Shown: piece after piece, positions 48,540 through 58,808 of the stretch
Position numbering within the stretch: the stretch's first letter is position 1
Layout of the letters: each line of letters starts with the position of its first letter
Source of the DNA: Macrotis lagotis
Lineage: Eukaryota; Chordata; Mammalia; Peramelemorphia; Peramelidae
Reading direction: 5' to 3'
Assembly: GCF_037893015.1 (NCBI RefSeq)
Contig: NC_133660.1
Coordinates: 285,173,078 to 285,237,077 of the forward strand
Length of the DNA stretch: 64,000 nt
The notes under the pieces: model-generated
Told to the model about the DNA's origin: nothing
Database searches by the model: none
What the model saw: only the letters and a program-made list of their open reading frames with translations
Made by a program: the position numbers and the translations under genes

Positions 48540-50037
48540 GAAGGAATTTGTGTTTCTTGAAAATTCACATTTGTTAAATTTCTTTTTCTTTTGATGAGGG
48601 TGGAGGGTATGAAGAAGAGAAATAGATTTTGTTTTTTTTAAACAGAGGAGTCATATAGAGGTAAAATGTCACAGGTACTTTCAGATGTTATCACTGCTCT
48701 GCTGTTTCATTTTATATTACATAAGACATTCACAAAATGAAAACATTCAATAAATATTTGCAAAGTAAAAATAGAATACATTAAGAAAAGTTTTTTTAAA
48801 AGGCTATATTCAGTATATTGTAGCTATTCTAGACATGACTTGCAGAGAGGTGAGAAGAGACATTTCTAGTCCTCTGATTTTGTCCAGAAAGAGAAGTAGG
48901 AAGTGGATATCCGAGGCCCAGGTACTCCACTCTCCTGAGAGTGGTTAGTCCAAATGAAGTAACTTTAAGGGTCAAGTTAAATTCTTGATCATTTTTGGAG
49001 AATGAGGGCCCCCAAGCTCTGTATACAAGGCTTGACTCCCTTTCCACCAAATCCTTTTAGTGTCACAATAAACATACATGGCAAAGAAATCCATTTATCC
49101 AAGTAAACAGCAAAACAGACAGAATCAGAGAAACAGATTAATTGGTATCTATCGGACAATAGAGGCTAAAGGAGTTCTCCCATTGGGAGTGAGATCATCT
49201 CAACCAAGAGCACAAGTCCCAGATCTCACCCAAGGGGAAAATTCCCTTAAGTCTGAGAATGAGGCATGCGAATAGACTACCAGCTCTTCTCATGTTTGCT
49301 TCTTTCCAGAGTCTTTCTCTCCTTTAAACAATGTGAAAGGAAGTCAGTATCAAGCATTTTCTCTCTCAGACTCGGAAGCCAGAAGAATCCAGCTTCTCCC
49401 CCTCACTCTTCTCTCTCCAACTGGGTCTGCCCTTCAAGCAGATGCTTAACTAATCAATTTCAATAACAGAAAGAAAGTTCATCCAATTGGCTCTTTGAGT
49501 CAAGGATTATATTAATTTGTAATAAGCAATCTATCATGTGCGACTGTTAGCTCAGCAACATGCAGAACTTGGAGTCATTTCAAAACTTATGATAATGAAG
49601 CCCCTAGTAGCTGATGAAGTAACCAAGACAGAAAGAGTGAAGAGGAAGGTCTAAAAACAAAGGAGTTCTAACTTCCACAGTTAGGAAGTTCAGTTATGGA
49701 TGATGAATCAGCAGAAGAGACTGAAAAGGTATGATCAGAGACGTAGAAGATCCAAATAAAATAAATGTCACAAAATCCAAGAAAGGAGTCTGGGAAGACA
49801 GTATTAAAAACTTAATTGAACAAAACTGCATAAACTTGGTGTGTATATAGCTCATGGGAGAAAACAAGACACCACAAATAAACATTTGAGCTGTCTTCAC
49901 AGATACTTTCTCCTCTCTGGGATTTTGTGACACATTTTTTTCCTCTACCCATTAAGAAAAAAAACCAAAACTTTTTATAATAAGCATGTATTATAAAGGA
50001 AAAAGCAAATTCTGACACTGACCATGTCTAAAATATG

Positions 50038-50040
<3 letters not shown>
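48540..50040. other. No gene recognised
   Basis: Sequence at 49280-49500 has a pyrimidine-rich, LTR-like look but no boundaries that I can define. No exon seen. Confidence 0.3.

Positions 50041-50068
<28 letters not shown>
50041..50068. repeat. (AC)n microsatellite
   Basis: About 14 AC dinucleotides without interruption. Confidence 0.95.
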
Positions 50069-50339
50069 CATAACCTGATGCATCCCCTCTCTGACAAGAA
50101 GTGGGTAGTAGAAGCTTGCTTCAGCACTGGTCCTCTGGAATCATGGTTGATCCCTGTCAATATGAAATATAAAAGAATAAGAACAGAGAGTGAGTTGTTT
50201 CTGGACCATTTTCATTTGAACTACATAAAAAAGGAGAACAATAAAATAATGTTATTATTACTACTACTAGAAATGCTACTGTGGCAATGAGAAAAGAGAA
50301 AGGAGAGGCATGAATGTGGGCCAAGGAAAATAATCCCTA

Positions 50340-51235
50340 TAAAACCATCCCTTATAAAAGTCATAGTATCACAAAAAAATTGAAGCAATTAATAGCTTCA
50401 GTAAAGTAGCAGGATACAAAATAAATTTATAAAAATAATCATCACTTTATATACAGTACTAACAAAAATCAACACAAAATCCTAGAAAAATAAATTCTGT
50501 GCTGCCAAAGGACAATAAAACTGCATATCCTTTGATCTACCAATACCCCTACTGGATCTGTATCCTGAAGAGACCATGAAAAAAAGGTAAAAATCCCCCA
50601 TGTACATTAATATTCATAGCAGCATTTTTTTTGGAGTGGCAAAGAATTGGAAATTGAGGGGATGTGCATGAATTAGGGAATGACTGAACAAATTGTAGTA
50701 TATGAATGTGATGGAACATGTTCTATAAGAAATCATGAGGGACAAGACTTCAGAAAATCCTGGAAAGACTTGTGTGAATTGAGTGGAATGAAATGAGCAG
50801 AACCAGAAGAACACTATACACACTAACAATAACATGGGATGATGATCACCTATGATGGACTTATTCATTTTGGCAGTACAATAACCAAAGGCAATTTTAA
50901 AAGACATGATGGAAAATATCATCCATATCCAGAGGAGGAACTGTGGAGTTTAAATGAAAACCAGAAGTTATCTTCAATGTTTTAGAAGTTGTCTTATGTA
51001 TTTTGTCATTTTTTTTCTGTTTTTTCTTGTGTTTGGATTTGATTCTTCTCTCACAATTTGCTCAGGAGGGGTCTACTGTTTAGTATGATTAAAAATGAGG
51101 AAGGGGGGAGGTAAAGGGAGGGAGAGAGAAAAATATAGAACTGGAAATCTTGCAAAAAACAATTGGTGTAAAATGACTGTTGCATAGTTGAAAAACAAAA
51201 TATTAAAATACTTTTAAAAAGAAAAATAAATTGTT
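50340..51235 (+). mobile_element. L1 3' fragment, plus strand
   Basis: RT-adjacent sequence ('gtagcaggatacaaaataaa'), an internal deletion, then ORF2 C-terminal sequence ('atatcctttgatctacc'), 3' UTR with 'ggggggaggtaaagggaggg' and an A-rich end near 51230. Confidence 0.75.
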
Positions 51236-51573
51236 TAATCTTGTTACTGTTTAATTCTTAAGATATTAGGTGATAACTGTGTGCTGGTAAGTGTTTAGTA
51301 AGCAACTCTCTGAAAATGCATGACATGTTTCCTTGGATGTTTCATTTGCATCTTTGACATTTTCCCCATCACTTTCTCACATCTAGGCACCCAACAAAAC
51401 AACAAATCTAGCCCAGTGTGCAACCTTTGTCTATTTCTGAAAAGTCAGTGTTCACATTGAAAATGGAACCACTGGTTCTTTGGGAGCTGGGAGGAGCTGG
51501 CTCCAGCACACTTCTTTGGTAGTAACCTACCAGGACACCACAGGGACTTAAATAAAACTATAAAACATTCTTT

Positions 51574-51724
51574 TTTTTAAAGGTTTTTGCAAGGCACATG
51601 GGGTTAAATGGCTTGCCCAAGGCCACACAGATAGGTAATTATTAAGTGTCTGAGACCGGATTTGAACCCAGGTACTCCTGACTCCAGGGCCGGTGCTTTA
51701 TCCACTGCACCACCTAGCTGCCCC
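51574..51724 (-). mobile_element. tRNA-derived SINE with 14-bp target duplication
   Basis: Reverse-orientation copy. Flanks 'ataaaacattcttt' at 51560-51573 and 51725-51738 are identical. Confidence 0.95.
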
Positions 51725-51739
51725 ATAAAACATTCTTTA

Positions 51740-52830
51740 TATAAATGAATTCTTAAATGATTGTAGAGATTTTCATTGTTCATGGGGCCATATTTTCTAT
51801 AACATAAATTAATAACTTCCCCCCATCATTTATGTTTCTCAATGTACTCCTCCCCCGCCAGACCTAAGCTCCAGAGAGTTAGCCCTTCTATAATAAAAAT
51901 TGAACAACTCTTGAAAATTGAACAAGTGGGTCTCTCCAACCCCACAGGGGCAAGATCCCTGCATTTCCACATATATGGAAGGGTAGAGGGCAGCTTTCTA
52001 TTTTTTCCTGGGGATCATCTTGGTTGTTACAATCTCACAACATTCAGCTTTGACTGTTTTCTCAGTTTTTCCCCCACTTATATTGTGATACTGTGCAGGC
52101 TGAGTAAAACATTTTTTAAGTGTTAACATTTGAATTAATTTAGAGAGTTTGGTCGCTTTATAGTAGGAAACAGACACTTAACTGCTTTGACTTTGTCCTG
52201 CAGGCACAGGTACATAGCAGTCACTTACGCAAAGGATTGAATTAACTCAGTGTCTGATAAAATCTAGAACCCAAACTGAAGTGGGAGGTAGGAGGGATCT
52301 TTAGTGCACAAGGAAGAATCTGAAAATCATTTTGGAAGAAATGAATTTGTTTTTGTTCATCCTTAATTCTTGAAGAGGGACTAATGGCTTCACAATGGTA
52401 AAGTCTTGATTTGTCTCTGAATTGAACTTAAGTGAAGCAGAGCTGCACAAAATTAATAACACTGTACTACATATATCTGGACTGTTACTCCAGTGAAATA
52501 TAAAAGTTCATACTTAAAAAAGAGGATAAAAGGAAGTTTCTTAGATCTTTGGACAGAAAATTTATAACTAAAAGGAATAGAGATCATTAAAAAGACAGCT
52601 TTAATGATTTAATAATTTTTTAATGGTAAGAAGAAAATCAACAGAACTAGAATAGGAAAAGAAATTGGGCGAAATCACTGGACTTCTTAGTCAAATTTTC
52701 TTATTAATTTTAAATCTTGGAGGCTTCACTGGATGCTTTTGCATTAGGACACCATTGCACTATTATCTTGATAGTGCTATGCTAAGGAAAGTAAATATTA
52801 AAATGGGTTACTGAAATTCAGTTACTATTA
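51740..52830. other. No gene recognised
   Basis: Open frame 51842-52126 has no recognised domain. The first exon of PLAAT copy C should lie somewhere upstream of 53668 but I could not identify it here. Confidence 0.3.
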
Positions 52831-52832
52831 TG

Positions 52833-52989
52833 GTTTTATTTTGTTTTTAGTTTTTACAAGGCAGTGGAGTTAAGTGACTTGCCTAAGGTCGCACAGCTAG
52901 GTCATTACTTATGTGTCTGAGACCAGATTTTGAACTCAGGTCCTCCTGACTCCAGGCCTGGTACTCTATTCACTGTGCCACCTAGCTGA
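52833..52989 (-). mobile_element. tRNA-derived SINE
   Basis: Reverse-orientation, moderately diverged. Near-identical flanks beginning 'cagttact' lie at about 52819 and 52990. Confidence 0.88.
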
Positions 52990-53299
52990 TCAGTTACTGT
53001 TATTATTAATAAAATAAGCATCCCACTGGTTTCTGCAAAACAGCAATAAATAAAAACAAAGAAAATTTAAAATTTATTAGAATAACTGGGAAGAATGGTG
53101 TTGCTTTTGAGAGAAATCATGAGGACATAAATAAGTGACTAACTTATGTGTGTCATTTTTTAAATGTCTGATGGAAGTCTTAAACTGAAGCTCTTAGAAT
53201 TAAAAAATCTCAGATCAGAAGGGACTTCAGAGGTAATCAAGTTCAATTTACAACTGAGCAGGAACCATGTCTACAAATACTATTAACAGTAAATGGTTC

Positions 53300-53660
53300 T
53301 CCATTATTGGCTTGAAGATTTCTATTGGTGACAACTCCACAAGACAGCCCTTTCTACTTTGAGTAGAGTCTCATTGTTAGGAAGTTTTTCTTTCCATCAA
53401 TATTCAATCTACCCCTGTAACTTCTATCTCTTGCTCCCAGTTCTGGTCTCTGGGGCTGAGAAGAACAAAATTCCTCCTCCTCACAGAAGCCCTTCTCATA
53501 TTGCTCCTAGGAGTTCTCTGCCCTAGTCAAAACATCTCAAGTTCTTTCATTCAGTTCTTTATGGTCTCACCTCCAGTCCCCTCATCACCTTGGCTACTTT
53601 CCTTTGCATGGTGACTAGTTCTCCCACCAATAAACTTCTAACCTTGGTTCCATTTTTGGT
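53300..53660 (+). repeat. Ancient CR1/L3-like repeat upstream of copy C exon 2
   Basis: 'ctctggggctgagaagaaca', then 'tcaagttctttcattcag', then 'ctcatcaccttggctacttt'. The matching stretch precedes exon 2 of copy D (58340-58660) and, in part, copy A. Confidence 0.6.
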
Positions 53661-53667
53661 TTTACAG

Positions 53668-53770
53668 CTAGAGCCCAAGCCTGGAGACCTGCTTGAGATT
53701 TTCCGAACCAACTACTCTTATTGGGCTATTTATGTGGGTCATGGTTGTGTTGTCCACCTGGAACCTCCAC
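53668..53770 (+). CDS. PLAAT3-like: PLAAT copy C exon 2
   Basis: 103 nt, acceptor 'tttttggttttacag', donor gtatgt. The frame is also open upstream through the acceptor to an ATG at 53590, adding 26 residues if transcription started in the intron; this is probably chance. Confidence 0.85.
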
Positions 53771-55957
53771 GTATGTTTTTCTCCTTTACTTCTTAGACAT
53801 GGCTTGTTTGTGTTACAGGCAAGGGGCTGGGTGTCAAAGTGGAGTGGTGCATGATACCTATTAGAAAAGACCAATGTCAGCAAGGTTTTCTGATTAAAAT
53901 TCCTTAAATGAGCAGGATATGGACAGCTAGGTGGTGCAGTGGATAGAGCACTGACCCTGGAGTCAGGAGAACCTGAGTTCAAATCGGGTCTTAGACACTT
54001 GATACTTACTAGCTGTGTGATCTAGGGCAAATTAATTCCAATGCCCATCAAAAAATAAATAAATCAATGAGTCAAAATGACTAGAGACATGACAGGCCAC
54101 TTTCAACAGTATGGGAAAAAATACAGCTTATCAATTGTTCTAATCAATATCCACTGTCTATTGGTCTTTGCATTAGAGAGAGAGAATTGCATGGAGGTTG
54201 GGGCTTGGGGAAAGGTAGTTAGACTATTGCAGCCCAACACCATTTCTAGGCCCTAGTGTCATTAGTTCTGGGTGGGCCAGGAACGGTCCCTTTATTAAAG
54301 GCCATATTCCCTTAATCCAACCAACCATCAGAATTTCTGAGCACACCTCTCCCTCTTTGCACTGATAGAGCACGAGGCCCATTGTAGGAGGGGAATGGAA
54401 ATGGGGAAGCATCCTTTACCAAGGCAGAAAGGCTGTGGAGGGTGCTTAAAATTTTATCCCTGACATGGCTGACCAGATGCCTTTAACAATTTGGAGAAAG
54501 AACTGGAACCATTGTGTGTCAATCTATGGGATATAGTAGAAGCCATCTTATGGCTTGATCAGCTTTCCCTTTAAAGAGTTGGTCGATTGTGTCATTTGTT
54601 ATGTCACTGTTTGTATGCTCTTTGGAAAAAATCAGTTAAGGTACTCTCAAGATCTCCTGAGTTGTCTGAAGCAAGAATTTGAGTAATTTCATAGTTGACT
54701 TGGTTACTGAAGTTGTTGGGGAACATTTCCATGTTTTGGGGTTTGAAGTTCCTTAGGATAGCCAAGCTGTCCCTCACTGCTCTCTTTGTGACTCTGTCAG
54801 GAACATGGGACTGAATGAAGGGATCGCTGGGCTTCTCCCATAAACGGACTGCTTATGGATTCACTGCAGTTGTCCTTTTTTTCCCTTAAATCTAAAAGAC
54901 CAACACCTTGGTGTAGGCACCAAGAAGTCAGCCTGGAAGAAGTCAGCCCTGGTGAAGATGGAACGGCTCTCTGTGGTAGCTGGAAATGACAAATACCAGG
55001 TCAATAATAAACATGATGACATATACCAGCCACTACCACCCTATACGATTGTCCAAAGGGCTTTCAAAGAGGTGGGCAATGAAGTGTTTTACAAACTGAT
55101 CCAAGAGTACTTCCTGACCTACCTGAGATATGGGATACCTGGCAGCAATCAGGTGGGTGGTCATAAAAAATAAGCACATAAGAAATGGTGCTTAAATGAA
55201 TGAATGAATGAATGAATGATGATAAGAGCTGAAATTTAGATGTTACTTAAGATTTCGACAAGCACTGTATTATCTCATTTGATCCTTGCAGTAATCCTTT
55301 ACTTAGGTACGATTGTTGTTCCAGTTTAACAGAGAGTGACTAGCCCAGGGGTTACACACATCGAGAAAGATGGTTTTCCTGACTCCAGCTCTGGTGCTCT
55401 ATCCACCTCACCACCCAGCTACTAGAAAGAATGAATGAATTTCAGGAAATGACACTGGAAGATTGGGTGTCTGGCATGACCTAGGGGATATTTCTGTTGT
55501 TTGAATGGAGCAGTTGCATAATAGATTAGCTTTGGTCCATTTTCTCAGTCTGACCCAGGTTCTTGCTTTAAATATTTTTCTATCTGGAAACTCTTCTTGC
55601 CTTCTTGAGTTGAACAAACGAGGCATGAAAACTCCAATAAATCTTCCGAATGAAACAATGTAGTGTAATTTTGAGTGACCTCCAATGGTTGAGCTTTCAC
55701 CAAACTCCTAAGGGGAGATCATCCTATAATCACTATGTATGGCTGGTTAAAGAAGCAACATGAATAACATCTGGTCTGACTGATTCAATCTATGAGTTTG
55801 GTGCTTCTTATAATTCATATACAGACTCTCCAAATGTCAATCACCATGGATTTGATGCTGATTGGTTAGGGCATCTTCATGTGTCCTAAGATATAATATG
55901 ATTTTGAAACTCTGAAAAGTCATTGCTTCATTAGCATATTTATTCTATTCACAAAAT

Positions 55958-55997
<40 letters not shown>

Positions 55998-56680
55998 TGT
56001 CTCAAAAATTTCCTTCCTTTCAAGAGCTACACAGAAACCACAGGCAAAGTCTCCTAGCTCCAAGTTGAACACCTTAGATCTGGATTTTCCTCATCATGTT
56101 TCTCCTATATTGTCCTCTTATATTAGTCATTCACTTGCCATACCCACAAAGCTTCGATCATATCCCCTATTTCCAGATTCCATTTTGGTTAACTGAATTC
56201 TTATGTTTCACTCTATTCTCTTCCCCCTCTTAGTTTGCTGGGGTTGCCCCCGTTCTAGTATCTGTTTTCTGTGTTTGTTGGCTCAGGAATCCAAGAGCCA
56301 AATGCAAACTGAGCTGAAGGCTTCGAGTGGAAATTGGTAGGCGGCAGGATGCTGGTAAAGATTTATCAACCAGGTCTCTGAAAACACACTACACATTTTT
56401 TAAGTTTAATCTGCAGTTACTATCTCCTGCATAACTAAATCTCAGACAATCAGCCATACAACAAATCAAGCTCTGATGGGTAGGCTTTGCTGATTTCTGA
56501 GGAGTAAATTATCCCACTAACAACTGAACAATGGGTAAGCTGGAGCTTCTTACCACACATTGAGTTTCCACAATGACTAGCCATCCTTTACATTCACAGG
56601 TTAGAGAGGCCTTCCTAGGATTCTGGGTAGTATCTATTGGCTTATTAGCAGGTGCTTATGAGAAATTAACATCAAAATGA
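53668..56680 (+). CDS. PLAAT3-like: PLAAT family copy C, predicted pseudoenzyme (exons 2-4; exon 1 not found)
   Basis: Exons 53668-53770, 54899-55152 and 56600-56680 join in phases 1 and 0 to give 145 residues without exon 1. Exon 2 reads '[13 protein letters not shown]' and '[19 protein letters not shown]': the first catalytic His (HWAIYVG in active enzymes) is Tyr; the second His is kept. Exon 3 has '[11 protein letters not shown]', then '[15 protein letters not shown]' where active copies have NCEHF; a 9-nt deletion removed the Asn-Cys and the following His is Tyr. Exon 4 codes 26 residues, '[20 protein letters not shown]' being a good membrane segment, ending 'EKLTSK'. Two of three catalytic residues are missing, yet there is no stop, frameshift or lost splice site. 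It could be a pseudoenzyme with a membrane or binding role, or a recent pseudogene. Copy D follows 2 kb downstream in the same orientation. Confidence 0.8.
53921..54056 (+). mobile_element. tRNA-derived SINE in copy C intron 2
   Basis: 'ggacagctaggtggtgcagt' head, 'gagttcaaatcggg' B-box region, 'aaaaaataaataaatc' tail. More diverged than most SINEs here. Confidence 0.88.
54899..55152 (+). CDS. PLAAT3-like: PLAAT copy C exon 3
   Basis: 254 nt after 'ttttttcccttaaatctaaaag', ending before gtgggt. It is 9 nt shorter than copy A exon 3. The first residues '[20 protein letters not shown]' align with the loop and first helix of PLAAT3. The acceptor choice rests on frame and alignment. Confidence 0.8.
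55225..55425 (+). repeat. MIR-type SINE relic in copy C intron 3
   Basis: 'ctgtattatctcatttgatc', then 'agagagtgactagcccaggg', then 'ctctggtgctctatccacc'. Preceded by a short (GAAT)n run at about 55197-55217. Confidence 0.7.
55958..55999. repeat. (TA)n microsatellite in copy C intron 3
   Basis: Alternating TA with one TG break. Its neighbour sequence ('tctggattttcctcatcatg' at about 56077) resembles the one after the tract in copy B. Confidence 0.85.
56600..56680 (+). CDS. PLAAT3-like: PLAAT copy C exon 4
   Basis: 81 nt after 'catcctttacattcacag'. It codes the hydrophobic anchor and a polar end, with TGA at 56678-56680. Same length as exon 4 of copy A. An AATAAA begins at the last base of the stop codon. 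Confidence 0.85.
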   Translation, partial: VREAFLGFWVVSIGLLAGAYEKLTSK

Positions 56681-56685
56681 ATAAA
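56680..56685 (+). promoter_or_regulatory. Possible poly(A) signal of copy C
   Basis: AATAAA starting in the stop codon would give a very short 3' UTR. It could be fortuitous. Confidence 0.4.
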
Positions 56686-56714
56686 AGTTTCTTGGAAATT
56701 TTATAAGAACAGTG

Positions 56715-57170
56715 ATCCATATAATACTTCCACATATCAGCTCTTCCTCTGAAGGTGGAGAGCATTTTTCCTTGGTAAGTCCTTCAGAGGTGATATGAAT
56801 GATTATATTACTCAGAGAAGCTTTTCTTTCTTTTTTTAGTCATTCACAATTAACTCTTTGAATAATATTGCTGTTATTGCCTACAACATTCTCTTGGCTT
56901 TACTTGTTTTACCCTACATTATTTAATGAAAGTCTTTCCAAGTTCTTCTAAAACTTGTTTGTCATTTCTTACAGCATAAAAGTATTCTGTCACAATCACA
57001 TACCACAACTTATTCAGCTGTTCCCCCACTGATGGACATCCCCTTCATTCCAATTCTTTGCCACCACAAAGAGCCTACTATAAATGTTTCAGAATATTTT
57101 TTTCGATTTTTCCCTGAATACCCGGGAAATAGACCTAACATGATAATGCTAGGTCAAAGGGTTAACCCCA
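56715..57170 (-). mobile_element. L1 3' fragment, minus strand
   Basis: 'ctgatggacatccccttcat' and 'ccaattctttgccaccacaa' match the minus-strand L1 C-terminal region at 11.9 kb and 43.3 kb. Degenerate. Confidence 0.7.
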
Positions 57171-57189
57171 TTTCTGTTAAAAACCCTAA

Positions 57190-57620
57190 TAAGCAACACA
57201 GGAATGGAAAGGTCCTCTTAAAAATAGAATAAAACTCTGTATTTCAAACCAAGAGCTAGCATTATTTGCAGTGGAGAAAGTCTTTCTTTGTAAGGAGTAA
57301 AGCAATGATACTCCTTCTCCATACTAGTATTTGACATAGTAACAGAAATAACAGTAATGATAATAATCAAATGTCATTATAGAAAAATAATGGAGAAACA
57401 ATGATATGAGTATTAGCTAAGAAGAAACTAATTTAACTAAATTATCATTATTTGCAAATAATATGTTTTAGTTAGGAAAACAGAGAATCAGTTAAGAAAC
57501 TGAGAAAATTACTTCATTACAGTAGCAGGGAAAAAAAAAACTCCACAAAAATTATCTTTCTAAAGTATTAACAAAAACTATGAAGAAATGAGAGAAAGAG
57601 AAATACTATTCTATCCAATT
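57190..57620 (+). mobile_element. Old L1 fragment, plus strand
   Basis: 'catatcattatttgc'-like RT motif region near 57440-57460 ('ttatttgcaaataatatg') followed by 'agaaaattacttcattacag', similar to the region after the RT active site in other L1 copies. Weak. Confidence 0.45.
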
Positions 57621-58339
57621 TCTCTACTGCCTAAAATATCGGAGAGTTACTTATCAAGTCATGCTCTGGACTTAAATATTTAAGTACTTAAGGCAGGGTC
57701 ACCCCCAGTTCAATGAATTGATAAAGAGACTGAGTTTTAAATGTGTAAAGATGGTTTATAATACACATGGTGATCTGTGGTTTTTTTTTTTAAACTGGAT
57801 AAGAAAGAAAGCAGTATAATCAACCATATCCATTAAGACCATGTACAGCAGTCAGTCTATGAGTGAATTTAGATCAGAGGGGTCCAGCATTATAATGCAA
57901 AATTTCATTTCACCTAAGGGTTAGATAGCTTCAAGGCAATGACTCCCTGAACTAGAAAAGAAAGCTGGTAATGGACTCTAGAAAGGCCCTGCAGTAACCA
58001 GAGCTGATACTTTTCTCATTTGCATATGAAGGGGTTGGAGCATATAAGCTCAGTTCTAAATCTTTATGCTTATGGTTCTGTCAGTCATCATGCTTCTCTT
58101 CATCACTGTATTGCAAGTTTACCATTCTCTAGGAATTCTCTAGCTACTCTAATGAAGCAATTTTCTCAGTTTCTTAACTGATTCTCTGTTTTCCTAACAA
58201 AAATATACTGTTGGCAAATAAGGATAATTTTGTTTCTGCTTTGCTAATATGGGAGAGCTCCCCCAGGCTCTGGGGGAAAACGTTGTTATCCACCAATTGT
58301 TTTTATTATATCTACTTTAGTAAATAATCTCTCGAAAAT

Positions 58340-58660
58340 CTAGTTCATTTTAGCTAAGAGAATCAAGTCCTCCCAGAGATCTCACTATGTTTTCATGACA
58401 GACTTCTGTTTTGGAGAAGTTTTCATTGTTAGCAAGTCTCTCTTTACATCCAGTTTCAATCTGCCTTTGTCTTCTACCCTGTTCTATGTTTCTCCTGGCA
58501 GTCCTTTCAGATACAAGAAGTAAGTGATTATATCTCAACAAGACATCTCTTTCCTAGAGCTATTTGTTGAATTCTTTACATTCTCAAATCCAGTCCTCTC
58601 ATCATCTTGGCCTCTTTCCTATGGATATGCACTAATTTTTCAAGTCTATTCTTCTTTTTT
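58340..58660 (+). repeat. Ancient repeat upstream of copy D exon 2
   Basis: Diverged counterpart of 53300-53660: 'tcaaatccagtcctctcatc' then 'cttggcctctttcctatgga'. Confidence 0.55.
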
Positions 58661-58705
58661 TCCAAAAGTTGTTTGTCTAACTTGGCCCTGTTTTTGGTTT
58701 TATAG

Positions 58706-58808
58706 CAAGAGCCTAAGCCTGGAGACCTGATTGAAATATTCCGAAGAGGCTACTCTCATTGGGCTGTTTATGTGGGTTATGGTTGTGTTGTCCATCTGGC
58801 ACCTCCAC
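58706..58808 (+). CDS. PLAAT3-like: PLAAT copy D exon 2
   Basis: 103 nt, acceptor 'gtttttggttttatag', donor gtaaga. Codes '[19 protein letters not shown]' and '[15 protein letters not shown]' plus one base. Confidence 0.9.

Noticed and set aside
56277-56332. Candidate exon 4 of PLAAT copy C after 'tgtttgttggctcag', open for 17 codons
   Set aside because: The stretch aligns with intron sequence just upstream of exon 4 in copy D, and codes nothing hydrophobic. The exon at 56600 matches the other copies in length, first residues and anchor.
58010-58095. Similarity to the end of copy D intron 2 (59690-59780), which suggested another exon 3 relic
   Set aside because: The shared text ('ggggttggag..ttctaaatcttt') resembles the common tail of a THER/MIR-type SINE and no exon sequence follows.
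58481-58521. Possible exon 1 of copy D (ATG at about 58487, donor gtaagt)
   Set aside because: The phase is wrong for exon 2 and the sequence belongs to the ancient repeat that is also found upstream of copies A and C.
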